Assembly (NCBI GenBank): GCA_035344155.1
Contig: DAORAL010000024.1
Coordinates: forward strand, 1 to 64,000
DNA: 64,000 nucleotides
Direction: 5' to 3'
Source of the DNA: UBA1845 sp002338715
GTDB lineage: Bacteria; Planctomycetota; Phycisphaerae; UBA1845
Part shown: positions 26,913 to 34,565 of the stretch, in pieces
How positions within the stretch are numbered: the stretch's first letter is position 1
Layout of the letters: every line of letters starts with the position of its first letter
The notes under the pieces: model-generated
Databases searched by the model: none
What the model was told of the DNA's origin: nothing
Seen by the model: the letters and a program-made list of their open reading frames with translations, nothing else
Made by a program: the position numbers and the translations under genes

Positions 26913-27953
26913 ATGGAAAACAACGATCACATTTATTCAGGGCAGACGGCACTGGTCACGGGCGGTGGTGGGTTTGTGGGCAGGGAGATTGTCGAACGGC
27001 TGACCGCGCGGGGGATGCGCGTGCGGACGCTTGCCCGTGGTGCTTATCGCGAACTTGCAACGCTCGGTGTGCAGGTGGTGCAGGGCGACCTTCGCGATCG
27101 GCGGACGGTGCTTGCGGCGTGTCACGGATGCGACGTTGTCTTTCATGTCGCCGCACGGGCTGGGGCTTGGGGACGGTTCGTTGACTTCTATGAGCCGAAC
27201 GTCATCGGTACGGAGAACGTCATCGCCGGTTGTCGCAAACACGGTGTCGGGCGATTGGTGTTTACGAGTTCGCCAAGTGTGATCTTTGGCGGTGAAGATC
27301 AAACCGGGATCGATGAATCGGTGGGTTATCCGGAGCGTTTCGCATCCCACTACAGCGCGACCAAGGCGCTGGCTGAGCAGTTGGTGCTGAAAGCGAACGA
27401 TCGAACACTGCGGACAATCGCGCTGCGACCCCACCTGGTCTGGGGGCCCGGTGACAATCACATCGTTCCGCGCGTCGTCGCACAGGGGCGGTCGGGCACG
27501 CTGCGCATCATCGGTGACGGCTCGCAGTTGGTTGACGTGACCTACATCGACAATGCAGCCGACGCCCATCTTTGTGCGTTCGATGCGATGACGCGAAACG
27601 ATGCGGTCGGTGGGCGGGCGTACTTCATCAGCCAAGGTGAGCCCGTCAAGCTTTGGGATATCATCAACGGGATTCTAGAGGCAGCCGGTTTGCCGAAGGT
27701 GACGAAGCGAATTCCGCGCGGTGTCGCCAAGACAGCGGCTGGCGCGATGGAATGCGTGCACAGAATTCTGCGATTAAAGGGTGAACCGCGACTGACGCGG
27801 TTTGTCGTCGAGCAGATGTCGACCACGCATTACTTCAACATCGATGCCGCGCGAAGAGACCTGGGATATGAACCGAAAGTTTCGACGGAGGAAGGCTTGG
27901 TCCGGCTTGGCGCGTGGTTCAACGATCGCGGAAAGACTTCGAGGCAGCCGTAG
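26913..27953 (+). CDS. oleD: OleD, NAD(P)H-dependent 2-alkyl-3-oxoalkanoate reductase
   Basis: Extended SDR/3-beta-HSD-type reductase, 346 aa from ATG 26913, that reduces the beta-keto acid produced by OleA. N-terminal nucleotide motif VTGGGGFVG, VVFHVAARAG, catalytic SSPSVIFGG followed by HYSATKALAEQ (YxxxK), and RPHLVWGPGDNH, typical of the sterol dehydrogenase-like SDRs. A longer frame begins with GTG at 26874 inside oleC; the ATG gives a clean 14-bp gap. Third gene of oleB-oleC-oleD; the first-step condensing enzyme OleA is not in the window. Confidence 0.9.
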   Translation: MENNDHIYSGQTALVTGGGGFVGREIVERLTARGMRVRTLARGAYRELATLGVQVVQGDLRDRRTVLAACHGCDVVFHVAARAGAWGRFVDFYEPNVIGTENVIAGCRKHGVGRLVFTSSPSVIFGGEDQTGIDESVGYPERFASHYSATKALAEQLVLKANDRTLRTIALRPHLVWGPGDNHIVPRVVAQGRSGTLRIIGDGSQLVDVTYIDNAADAHLCAFDAMTRNDAVGGRAYFISQGEPVKLWDIINGILEAAGLPKVTKRIPRGVAKTAAGAMECVHRILRLKGEPRLTRFVVEQMSTTHYFNIDAARRDLGYEPKVSTEEGLVRLGAWFNDRGKTSRQP

Positions 27954-28137
27954 TACCCGCCCGTTTGCGCGGCTGAGCGTGGGGGTAACTTTCAGGAGGG
28001 CGGGTTGCAACAATGCCACAAAGTGCGAGAATCGTTGAAACGAATCAATGGCCTAGGGATGCGTTGTCGCGCTCGGCTGACTTGTATGGTTGGGCGCATG
28101 CGGCGATGTTTGGGCGATTAACTTTTGAGGATTTGTC

Positions 28138-28494
28138 ATGAAAGTGCAGTCGATTGAATCGCATGACCAGGCGCCGGTGACGATGGAGGGGGCTTCGGGC
28201 GCGAAGATGCGGATGCTCATCGGGCCCGGTGAGCGCGCCCCGAACTTTCACATGCGTCATTTTGAAGTCGAGGTGGGTGGCTACACGCCGCACCACCAGC
28301 ATGACTACGAACATGAAATCGTGATCCTCAAGGGCAAAGGGGTGGCGAAGTCGGAGCAGGGCGAGCGTGAATTCAGTGCGGGCGATATCATTTACGTCCC
28401 CGCGAACGAGATGCACAACTTCAGCAACACCGGTGACACGCCGCTTGAGTTTATCTGCCTGATCCCCGCGCCGCAGGATTGCTCGAAAGATTAA
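28138..28494 (+). CDS. Small cupin-domain protein
   Basis: Single-domain cupin of 118 aa. Cupin motif 1 is seen as GGYTPHHQHDYEHEIVILKGKG (two His, a Glu and a further His position as metal ligands) and motif 2 as AGDIIYVPANEMHNFSNTG with the last His. GAGGA lies about 8-12 nt before the ATG. It could be a metal-dependent oxygenase, isomerase or a plain ligand-binding cupin; the sequence does not decide. It follows oleD by 184 bp on the same strand, so it may or may not be part of the ole transcript. Confidence 0.82.
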   Translation: MKVQSIESHDQAPVTMEGASGAKMRMLIGPGERAPNFHMRHFEVEVGGYTPHHQHDYEHEIVILKGKGVAKSEQGEREFSAGDIIYVPANEMHNFSNTGDTPLEFICLIPAPQDCSKD

Positions 28495-28513
28495 TACCGG
28501 CGCGATTCACCAA

Positions 28514-28597
28514 GTAGGGTCCGCTGTGCGGACCATCGGGCATGAATCGGCGCGTCGTTGTCGGTTGGCACATATCGGTCCGCACAGCGGACCCTAC
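28514..28597. repeat. GTAGGGT-type inverted repeat with 21-bp arms
   Basis: Left arm 28514-28534 begins GTAGGGTCCGC; right arm 28577-28597 is its perfect reverse complement. Each arm is a hairpin by itself (GGTCCGC-TGT-GCGGACC). The 42-nt loop is unrelated sequence. It occupies the gap between the cupin and the following membrane protein gene and shares the outer GTAGGGT with the elements at 1-52 and 31475-31496. Confidence 0.85.
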
Positions 28598-28623
28598 ATT
28601 TCCCTTCACTGTTCGGCGGGCGG

Positions 28624-29196
28624 ATGATCGCATCGAACGACAAACAGAAACCATCAGCCGAACCCGTGGTCAAAGGCGTTTGCTCGAAGTGTGGCCGCTC
28701 CGTCGCGGGCTTTCCCGGTGACTATGCCCGCTGCGACAAGTGCGAGCACATGCAGATGCTATCCTCCGATCCGCCGCCCGGTTGGCGGATGGCCGCGGGG
28801 GGAGAGCGACTGACGCAACTGCCGTTTTGGTTCACGACGTTGTTCTACGCCTCGATCGGGGTGATCGTCTGGACCGGTGGCGGCAGCGACACGATCAGCA
28901 GCATCATCGTCGTGCTCGTCTTTGCCGGCTGGATTTTTTCGATCATGCAGTTTTCCAAAGCGGCTGAACGCCAACGCGGCTGGTGGATACCGGTCTTGGA
29001 GTATCACATCGTCGCACTGCTGATGATCCCCGGTTTCATGTGTGCAGCCGGCGCGCTCATGGCCCTCGTCAACTGGACCATCGACGGCATGACATTCCTA
29101 TGGATGCTCTTCGCAGCCGTCATCATGTTCATATCCCTGCTGCTGTACGGCGACGCAAGAAGGCGGATCGCGCATCTAAAGATTATTCGTCGATAG
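28624..29196 (+). CDS. Zinc-ribbon multi-spanning membrane protein
   Basis: 190 aa from ATG 28624; the longer frame starts inside the inverted repeat and is not used. The N-terminus carries CSKCGRSVAGFPGDYARCDKC, a Cys4 zinc ribbon. Then come four hydrophobic segments (starting near FWFTTLFYASIGVIVW, ISSIIVVLVFAGWIFSIM, YHIVALLMIPGFMCAAGALM and FLWMLFAAVIMFISLLLY) and a basic tail. No family recognised. The fold type (cytoplasmic ribbon plus helices) recurs at 59294-60671 but without clear sequence similarity. Last normal-composition gene before the lower-GC island. Confidence 0.7.
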   Translation: MIASNDKQKPSAEPVVKGVCSKCGRSVAGFPGDYARCDKCEHMQMLSSDPPPGWRMAAGGERLTQLPFWFTTLFYASIGVIVWTGGGSDTISSIIVVLVFAGWIFSIMQFSKAAERQRGWWIPVLEYHIVALLMIPGFMCAAGALMALVNWTIDGMTFLWMLFAAVIMFISLLLYGDARRRIAHLKIIRR

Positions 29197-29514
29197 CTTG
29201 TCATTGTTCAAGTTGATATTCCTGACCGAGATACTTCCCAACATAAGTCACGCACCATGTTCTCTGAATGAACAGCGCCCGCTATGTCGCAAAATGGCAA
29301 AGACAAGATTGAGGGAGGGGTATGTGCCTAGGTGTGTCACAATTGTTCCTGTAACACCCTGATTTCCAATCCTTGAAATGTGATGTCTATGCCGGTTATT
29401 CTGAAGAGATACACTTGCCATTAGTACTTGAATAAATATTTGCCCGAGATCGGAAGAATAGTCCCAATGAGGAGTTCTTAGGCCAAGCGGGCTCGTCTAA
29501 TTTTAACGCCACAC

Positions 29515-29544
29515 TTGACATGTAGCTGTAACCTTCGCGATGAT
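29515..29544 (+). promoter_or_regulatory. Candidate sigma70-type promoter of the two-gene island
   Basis: TTGACA at 29515-29520 is a perfect -35. GATGAT at 29539-29544 (four of six matches to TATAAT) follows at 18 bp. It lies 43 bp before the GTG start of the first island gene. Confidence 0.45.
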
Positions 29545-29555
29545 CCGCAAGGTTA
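29529..29555. promoter_or_regulatory. Dyad overlapping the -10, possible operator
   Basis: TAACCTT (29529-29535) and AAGGTTA (29549-29555) are perfect 7-bp inverted arms 13 bp apart, spanning the proposed -10. The placement suits a repressor site, or alternatively an RNA hairpin at the transcript start. Confidence 0.4.
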
Positions 29556-29586
29556 GAGTCATCCTCATAACGTCAAGGAGCTAGTA

Positions 29587-30501
29587 GTGGCAACGAAGCA
29601 AATCAAAATAGACTTCTATCGCGTAGTTATGCCAGACGGTTGCCCAGTTCTGTTTTCCGACATCATAAACAATGTTGCGAAACGCAAGAGGGAAGACAGG
29701 AACGAGCAAGTGGCCGGTGTTCACATGCGCCTTCACGAACTGAAGATCCAAAACGAGTGCATTCAAGGCGACCTATTGCGTATTCGAATTGAAGATGGTG
29801 CGGAAGTCGCCAGCATGTCAGGAGAGATTGAGCCTATTGCAATGGGGTCTGATGAAGGACTGGGGGAGCACACTGCATTCTTATATGAACCAACGCAAGA
29901 ACTATTAGTCGTGCAACGCAATGTTTACGGTGTCAGCAGCAGCAGGTTGGCGCAGTATTTCGAGAAGGTGGGGAATCTTCGTGAGCCGATTTTCTTGGAC
30001 CCGGTATATACGGAAGACGCGATCGACAGATTGGCTAAATTAGAATCTGCAACTCGATTGGAACTCCGCATGGCTGGGCCAATCGACCCAAATCAGTTTC
30101 GCGGATCCTCAGGGATGAAGGATTTCATTGAGCTAAGCAAGGCGCTGCGAGCGCCTGCTGCATCGGTTGTATTCTCACTCGGAAGAAAATGGCGTGGAAA
30201 GTCGTTGCATATTCCCACCCTCAAAAGATTTATCAAGGATGCATTTGAAATACTCGGGGTTTCGGCGGAATCGTTTTCCAAGATAGAGATCTCTGGTCGA
30301 ACTGAAAACGAAGAACGCGATGTGCTTGACTTGGTTGCCGAGCGAATGGTGGCCGTGAGAAAAGTCAGACAAAATGCTTATCGAAACCTGTCTTTTGCAG
30401 GGAGACGTGGCGCGTTACTTGACGCATTGGAGGAGAAGCGTGAAGAACTACGAAGACTTTTCAAAGAGGATTCCGTGGCCCAGCGGAAGAATGGTAGATG
30501 A
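29587..30501 (+). CDS. Uncharacterised island protein A (tentatively DUF6731-like)
   Basis: 304 aa, soluble, start GTG with AAGGAG 6 nt upstream. I cannot assign a function. The N-terminus KIDFYRVVM is a beta strand; then AGVHMRLHELKIQN and GDLLRIRIEDG; then EHTAFLYEPTQELLVVQRN followed by GVSSSRLAQYF, a pattern I associate from memory with uncharacterised ~300-aa families such as DUF6731 (needs a profile search). The C-terminal third is charged and helical (EEKREELRRLF). Codon use and base composition are less GC-rich than the neighbours, suggesting transfer. It overlaps or abuts the membrane-protein gene that follows, so the two form one unit. Toxin, sensor or defence roles are all open. 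Confidence 0.7.
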   Translation: MATKQIKIDFYRVVMPDGCPVLFSDIINNVAKRKREDRNEQVAGVHMRLHELKIQNECIQGDLLRIRIEDGAEVASMSGEIEPIAMGSDEGLGEHTAFLYEPTQELLVVQRNVYGVSSSRLAQYFEKVGNLREPIFLDPVYTEDAIDRLAKLESATRLELRMAGPIDPNQFRGSSGMKDFIELSKALRAPAASVVFSLGRKWRGKSLHIPTLKRFIKDAFEILGVSAESFSKIEISGRTENEERDVLDLVAERMVAVRKVRQNAYRNLSFAGRRGALLDALEEKREELRRLFKEDSVAQRKNGR

Positions 30502-30922
30502 CTGGTGGCCTCTTGTCGCGAGTAGCGTGTTAACGTTCCTTGCATTTGTTATTTATTGGAGCAGGCCATTGCCAACAAGGCTCGGCGATCTGATGAATGC
30601 GACGATCAGTTTGAGCGCGATAGCTATTGGTTTTCTTGCAACCGCAAAGTCGGTAATACTTTCGATTAAGGATGAGGCGATCATAAGAACACTGAAAGAA
30701 TCGGGCGATCACGATCGCTTGCTGGGGTATTTCATGAAAGCGATTCGCTGGTCGTTTGGCCTTGGGATTCTCAGTGCAATAGGCCTTCTGATCGACTTTG
30801 AAGCGGATACGACGCCCCACCCTTGGCTATTTTCAATTTGGCTTTTTACGCTCGCTGAAACAGGATTTTGCAGTTATCGCGTTATCGATTTGTTCACCCG
30901 AATTTTGCGAGCCACCGACTAG
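30440..30922 (+). CDS. Four-helix membrane protein B of the island
   Basis: 160 aa from GTG 30440, which has GGAGGAG (30429-30435) at ideal spacing; the alternative ATG at 30491 would give 143 aa and still keep all helices. Either start overlaps gene A (stop 30501). Four hydrophobic segments are visible: WPLVASSVLTFLAFVIYW, ISLSAIAIGFLATAKSVILS, IRWSFGLGILSAIGLLIDF and WLFSIWLFTLAETGFCSYRV. Between helices 2 and 3 lies a charged cytoplasmic-type loop with a conserved-looking KESGDHDRLLGYF. No family recognised. A small multi-helix membrane protein coupled to a soluble partner is the layout of several membrane-effector defence systems and toxin-immunity pairs; this is inference only. Confidence 0.65.
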   Translation: MKNYEDFSKRIPWPSGRMVDDWWPLVASSVLTFLAFVIYWSRPLPTRLGDLMNATISLSAIAIGFLATAKSVILSIKDEAIIRTLKESGDHDRLLGYFMKAIRWSFGLGILSAIGLLIDFEADTTPHPWLFSIWLFTLAETGFCSYRVIDLFTRILRATD

Positions 30923-30997
30923 ACATAGCTGATCAATATCGAATGTTCTTGAATATGCCAGCTGCGATTGAAGTGACGGGGCCAGGTGAATCACACC

Positions 30998-31375
30998 CTA
31001 CTTTTTGGTTGTTTTCTTCTTTGCCGTTGATTTTGTTTTCGTCGCGCCGGTTAGTTCGTAGCTTTCGGTCAGCCATTTTTCCCATGTTTTCTTGGGGATT
31101 GGTTTTTCAGCGGTGAACCGTGCGACAACCCACCCTCCCTTGCCTACTTCGTATTCGTCGGGGGACTTTGCGGCTAGCTTGGTGGCTTCGGGGATGGACT
31201 TGTCGAGTTTGAACATGGCTTTGTAGCGGCCGCCTTGGGTTCCGATGTAGAGGAAGCCCTTCTTGTTGGCTTTGAATGAGCTTTGGGTGCAGGCGGTGCC
31301 TTTGTCGACGTTGGGGAACTCGCTGGCCTTCTTGCGGATGGGTTCGGTTGGGTCTTTTTTGAGGGCGGCCATTGC
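30998..31375 (-). CDS. MmcQ/YjbR-like protein
   Basis: 125 aa from ATG 31375, chosen because AAGGAG lies 6 nt upstream on the minus strand; the 23-residue longer frame would start inside a repeat hairpin. The body matches the YjbR/MmcQ family: ASEFPNVDKGTACTQSSFKA, KKGFLYIGTQGGRYKAMFKL, then GKGGWVVARFTAEKPIPKKT and WLTESYELT near the C-terminus, ending in a Lys/Thr-rich tail that may contact nucleic acid. The family is a CyaY-like fold, sometimes called DNA-binding, with no firm role. Single gene; a short gap separates it from the hutI group on the same strand. Confidence 0.78.
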   Translation of the reverse strand, partial: AMAALKKDPTEPIRKKASEFPNVDKGTACTQSSFKANKKGFLYIGTQGGRYKAMFKLDKSIPEATKLAAKSPDEYEVGKGGWVVARFTAEKPIPKKTWEKWLTESYELTGATKTKSTAKKKTTKK

Positions 31376-31420
31376 TTGCTCCTTGGTTGGATTTGGGCGA
31401 GCTTTTTCTTTTTCTTCAGT

Positions 31421-31496
31421 CCCCCACCCTTCCGCTTTGCTCAAGAATGGGGCACCCGGGCGAAGGATTTAGCAGGTGCGGCTAGCCGCACCCTAC
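31421..31496. repeat. Hairpin plus solo GTAGGGT-type arm
   Basis: 31421-31454 holds an imperfect stem (CCCCACCCTT with AAGAATGGGG, 8 of 10 paired). 31475-31496 is a self-complementary arm, GGTGCGGC-TA-GCCGCACC then CTAC, matching the arm design of the repeats at 1-52 and 28514-28597 but with no partner arm nearby. Both lie between hutI and the YjbR-like gene. Confidence 0.6.
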
Positions 31497-31507
31497 GATT
31501 TTGGGCG

Positions 31508-32731
31508 CTAAACGGTGCGGCCTTTCTTGATGACCGTCCTTGTGCAGTTTCTTCCTGCGAAGTAGCACATTTGCTCGATGGTTGGGACGTCTAAGATGGT
31601 CAGGTCGGCTTGCATGCCTTCCTTGATTGCGCCGACTTTGCTTTCACGTTTCAGGACAGCGGCTGCGTTGGCGGTGGTGGCTACTAGGGTCTGAACTGGC
31701 GTCATTCCCATTTGCGAACAGGCGATGCTCATGGTCAGCGGGAGCGATTCGACGACGGATGAACCCGGGTTGAAGTCGGTGGCGATGGCCACAGGCAAAC
31801 CGGCATCGACGATCCTTCGCGCGGGGGCTTGTTCGACGCCGAGGTAGAATGAACATGCCGGCAGCAGGACAGCCACCGTGCCCGCATCGCGCATCGCTTG
31901 AATCGATTCATCGTCGATGCGTTCCAGATGGTCAGCCGACGACGCTCCGACCTTGGCCGCTAACTTCGACGCACCGATCTGCGTGATCTGATCGGCATGG
32001 ATGCGCGGGGTGAGTCCGGCATCGGCGCAGGTCGTCAGGAACCGCCGGGATTGTTCGACATTAAACGCCGTGGCTTCGCAGAAAACGTCGGCGAACTCAG
32101 CCAACCCCTCCGCGCGAATCTGATCGAGCACCTTGCGATCGAGCACGATGTCGAGATAAGCATCGCCATCACCGTCAAACTCGCGCGGTATGGTGTGGGC
32201 TGCGAGGTACGTACCGACGATTTCGATCGGTTGCAACTCGCCCAAGCGCTTCGCGGCTCGCAGCATTTTCAATTCGTCTTCGACGGTTAGCCCGTATCCG
32301 CTCTTGATCTCGACCGTGGTCACGCCAAGCGCCAGCATCCGCTGCAAACGTGGGAGGGCTAGCTCAACGAGTTCGTCGACGCTGCACTTCCGCACGGCAT
32401 CGACGGTGTTTTTGATTCCACCGCCGCGTCGGGCGATTTCCGCATAGCTGAGGCCTTGGGCGCGCTGCACGTATTCATCCTCGCGCGTGCCGGCGAAGAC
32501 GGTGTGCGTGTGGCAGTCGATGAGCCCGGGGATCACGCAGCCGCGATTGGCGTCGATAACGTCTGCGTCGGTCGGCCAATTGTTGGGATCGTCGTCGCGA
32601 ATCCATGCGATGGTGTCGCCTTCGATACCGATGGCTGACTTGCGATGACGCGTGATGGGAAGTTCGCCATTGAGCGATGTAGGTCCGACGGGACCGGTGC
32701 AGATTTCGGAGATATTGCGGACGACGAGCAT
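31508..32731 (-). CDS. hutI: Imidazolonepropionase
   Basis: Hydrolyses 4-imidazolone-5-propanoate to N-formimino-L-glutamate, third step of histidine degradation. 407 aa, normal length. Amidohydrolase metal motif IDCHTHTVFAG near 70-80, then the HutI signature REDEYVQRAQGLSYAEIARR and GGIKNTVDAVR, KSGYGLTVEDELKML, HADQITQIGASKLA, and the metal Asp region ATDFNPGSS. It starts 2 bp after the thymidine kinase stop, so the two are co-transcribed, an unusual pairing. No hutH, hutU or hutG is in the window. Confidence 0.95.
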   Translation of the reverse strand: MLVVRNISEICTGPVGPTSLNGELPITRHRKSAIGIEGDTIAWIRDDDPNNWPTDADVIDANRGCVIPGLIDCHTHTVFAGTREDEYVQRAQGLSYAEIARRGGGIKNTVDAVRKCSVDELVELALPRLQRMLALGVTTVEIKSGYGLTVEDELKMLRAAKRLGELQPIEIVGTYLAAHTIPREFDGDGDAYLDIVLDRKVLDQIRAEGLAEFADVFCEATAFNVEQSRRFLTTCADAGLTPRIHADQITQIGASKLAAKVGASSADHLERIDDESIQAMRDAGTVAVLLPACSFYLGVEQAPARRIVDAGLPVAIATDFNPGSSVVESLPLTMSIACSQMGMTPVQTLVATTANAAAVLKRESKVGAIKEGMQADLTILDVPTIEQMCYFAGRNCTRTVIKKGRTV

Positions 32732-32733
32732 GG

Positions 32734-33342
32734 TCAGGCCATCTCGCTGCTATCGATGTGGGCTTCTTTCGGCGGCGACCAGCAGTCTTTGCAGCGCGGT
32801 TCGAAGTCTGCCGCTCCGCCGACAATGTGCGTGCCGACGATCGGGGTCTTGCGATGCGTGTGGGTGGCGGGTTTGCCGCATGCGGCGCAGATGGATTGTT
32901 GCACGCGCACCACGCCAGCCAACTCTTTGATCCGCTCGATGACGGGGAACTGCAATCCCCACATGTCGAGATCGAGCGCCGCGATGATGACCCGCTTGCC
33001 GCGACTGGCCAGCGTCTTGCACACGTCGGGCAAACCGTCGTCGTAGAAATGCCCTTCGTCGATGACCACGACTTCGGTCGCGTCGCAAACGGTGTCGAGG
33101 ATTTCTTCGGAGCAGGTGACCGCCACCGCATCGCGGCCGTCGCCGTCGTGGGTCATGATCTTGGCTTTGCTGTAGCGATCGTCCTTGTTGTGTTTGAGGA
33201 CGAGGATGTTGTGAGCCGGTTCGTTCTTGAGTTCTTTGAGGACCGCGGTGGTCTTGCCGCTGAACATGCACCCGCAGATGAGTTCGATGATGCCCTGGCG
33301 CTGGGGGTTGGCGGCGCTGTGCGTGTGGGGGGCGGCGGTCAT
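32734..33342 (-). CDS. tdk: Thymidine kinase (type II)
   Basis: Phosphorylates thymidine with ATP for nucleotide salvage. 202 aa. P-loop CGCMFSGKTTAVLKEL near 25-40, catalytic acid in VVVIDEGHFYDD (the usual DEAQFF box, here DEGHFY), and AALDLDMWGLQFPVIERI in the place of the LDxDFxGxPF box. The structural zinc site is CAACGKPATHTHR plus CKDC. The altered boxes are conservative and fit a functional enzyme. ATG 33342 gives a short Ala/His-rich lead before the fold. Followed at 2 bp by hutI. Confidence 0.92.
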   Translation of the reverse strand: MTAAPHTHSAANPQRQGIIELICGCMFSGKTTAVLKELKNEPAHNILVLKHNKDDRYSKAKIMTHDGDGRDAVAVTCSEEILDTVCDATEVVVIDEGHFYDDGLPDVCKTLASRGKRVIIAALDLDMWGLQFPVIERIKELAGVVRVQQSICAACGKPATHTHRKTPIVGTHIVGGAADFEPRCKDCWSPPKEAHIDSSEMA

Positions 33343-33416
33343 GTTTTGATTTTGACGAAGTGACCGCCCAACGTCAAAGACGCGTTTTCGAAAACTTGAT
33401 CAGCCCCTAAGCCCAA

Positions 33417-34523
33417 TCAGCTCTTGAGGCGGTCGAGCAGGATGACGGCGATGGGGGTGAACACCATGATGGGCATCCACGCGGGCAATGGGGTTCCGTT
33501 TTTGCCGAAGGTTTGGCTGATGAATGTGAAAAGGAAGCACGAGCCGCACACGAGCAGGAGTTTGAGCACGCTGCCGAGGACGTTGGCCGGTACGCGGGTT
33601 AGCACGAATGGGAGGCCGAGGACCAGCATGAGCAGGTTTACGATCGGCGTGGTGAAGCGCACGTGCTTGGCGTGGCGGATGCGGCCTTGGCTGGCGGGGT
33701 CGAGGCGCTCGCCCAGTTCGTCGAGACGGGAGGAGCTCAGGAAGTTAATCCAGCCAGCCGACTGTCGCATTTCGATGGCTTGCGGGCTGAGGTCGCTGGC
33801 CACCTGATCGATGATGTGGCGGCGGATGTCGTCGCCGGGATCGAAGGCGGCTTCTGATTCGGTTGGCCGAGCGATTTCAAAACCGCGCTCGAGTTTCCAG
33901 ACGCCGTGTTGGCTGCCCGGTTTGTCGGGGAACCAGGTGGCGCGGTCGGCTTGGATGATGTTGTTGAGGTGGCCATTGGCGTCGCGCTTGAGGATGAGCA
34001 GGCGATGCAACTCCTCGGTTTGCGGATCGTAGCGGTGGGCGGACATGAGTGAGCCGTCGCTGTCGAGGAGAAAGCGGATTTTGAACGTCTTGGTGCCTTG
34101 GGCGTCGTCGTGGTCGCGGGCGAGTTTGTGGGCGATGGACGGGATGATGTATTCGCTGTCGATGTACCACATGGTGGTGGTCGCGAGTCCGAATCCGAGG
34201 ACCGTGGCTGCGACGCGGTAGAGGCTGATGCCGCCGGCGAGGATCGCGGTCATCTCGTTGATTCGCCGCATGCGCGAAAGCGTCAACATGCACGCGAAGA
34301 GCGTAATGACGCCAGATAGTTGGGCGAAGTATTGGAAGACGCGATTGCCGTAATAGCTGATGATGTCGGGCAAAACCGAATGAGTGGCGGTGGCGTTTTC
34401 GGTGAATTCGTCGAGGTTGATGAACATGTCCAGGACGATGTACAGACTGATCATTACGCCGATCGCAATCAGGTAGTTGACGATCAAGCCGCGGAGGATG
34501 TATCTGTCGAGTGTGGTCAGCAC
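33417..34523 (-). CDS. lptG: LptF/LptG-family permease (LptG position)
   Basis: Inner-membrane permease of 368 aa, YjgP/YjgQ family, that with its partner and LptB extracts LPS for transport to the outer membrane. Starts with LDRYILRGLIVNYLIAIGVM (the family's LxRYLxRxxL start), three N-terminal helices with PDIISYYGNRVFQYFAQLSG, a periplasmic beta domain of about 150 residues, then three C-terminal helices (VRFTTPIVNLLMLVLGLPFV). The start is GTG 34523. It follows the second permease gene by 42 bp. The F versus G label is assigned by order only. Confidence 0.82.
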   Translation of the reverse strand: MLTTLDRYILRGLIVNYLIAIGVMISLYIVLDMFINLDEFTENATATHSVLPDIISYYGNRVFQYFAQLSGVITLFACMLTLSRMRRINEMTAILAGGISLYRVAATVLGFGLATTTMWYIDSEYIIPSIAHKLARDHDDAQGTKTFKIRFLLDSDGSLMSAHRYDPQTEELHRLLILKRDANGHLNNIIQADRATWFPDKPGSQHGVWKLERGFEIARPTESEAAFDPGDDIRRHIIDQVASDLSPQAIEMRQSAGWINFLSSSRLDELGERLDPASQGRIRHAKHVRFTTPIVNLLMLVLGLPFVLTRVPANVLGSVLKLLLVCGSCFLFTFISQTFGKNGTPLPAWMPIMVFTPIAVILLDRLKS

Positions 34524-34565
34524 GGTCCTGTACTTCCTGGAAACACGAGTTCTACCTGGAACAAT

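Larger units (their letters stand above)
29197..29586. other. Lower-GC intergenic region at the left edge of the island
   Basis: 390 bp with visibly more A and T than the surrounding DNA and no open frame resembling a gene. Only the promoter/operator elements near 29515-29555 stand out. The drop in GC beginning here is the left boundary of the two-gene island; no direct repeat, tRNA or integrase marks it. Confidence 0.55.

Noticed and set aside
30923..30997. Right boundary marker of the lower-GC island (direct repeat, tRNA or integrase)
   Set aside because: None was visible on either side; the island is supported only by composition and gene content.
31376..31444. N-terminal extension of the YjbR-like protein
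   Set aside because: The extension runs through an intergenic hairpin repeat, while AAGGAG precedes the inner ATG at 31375.
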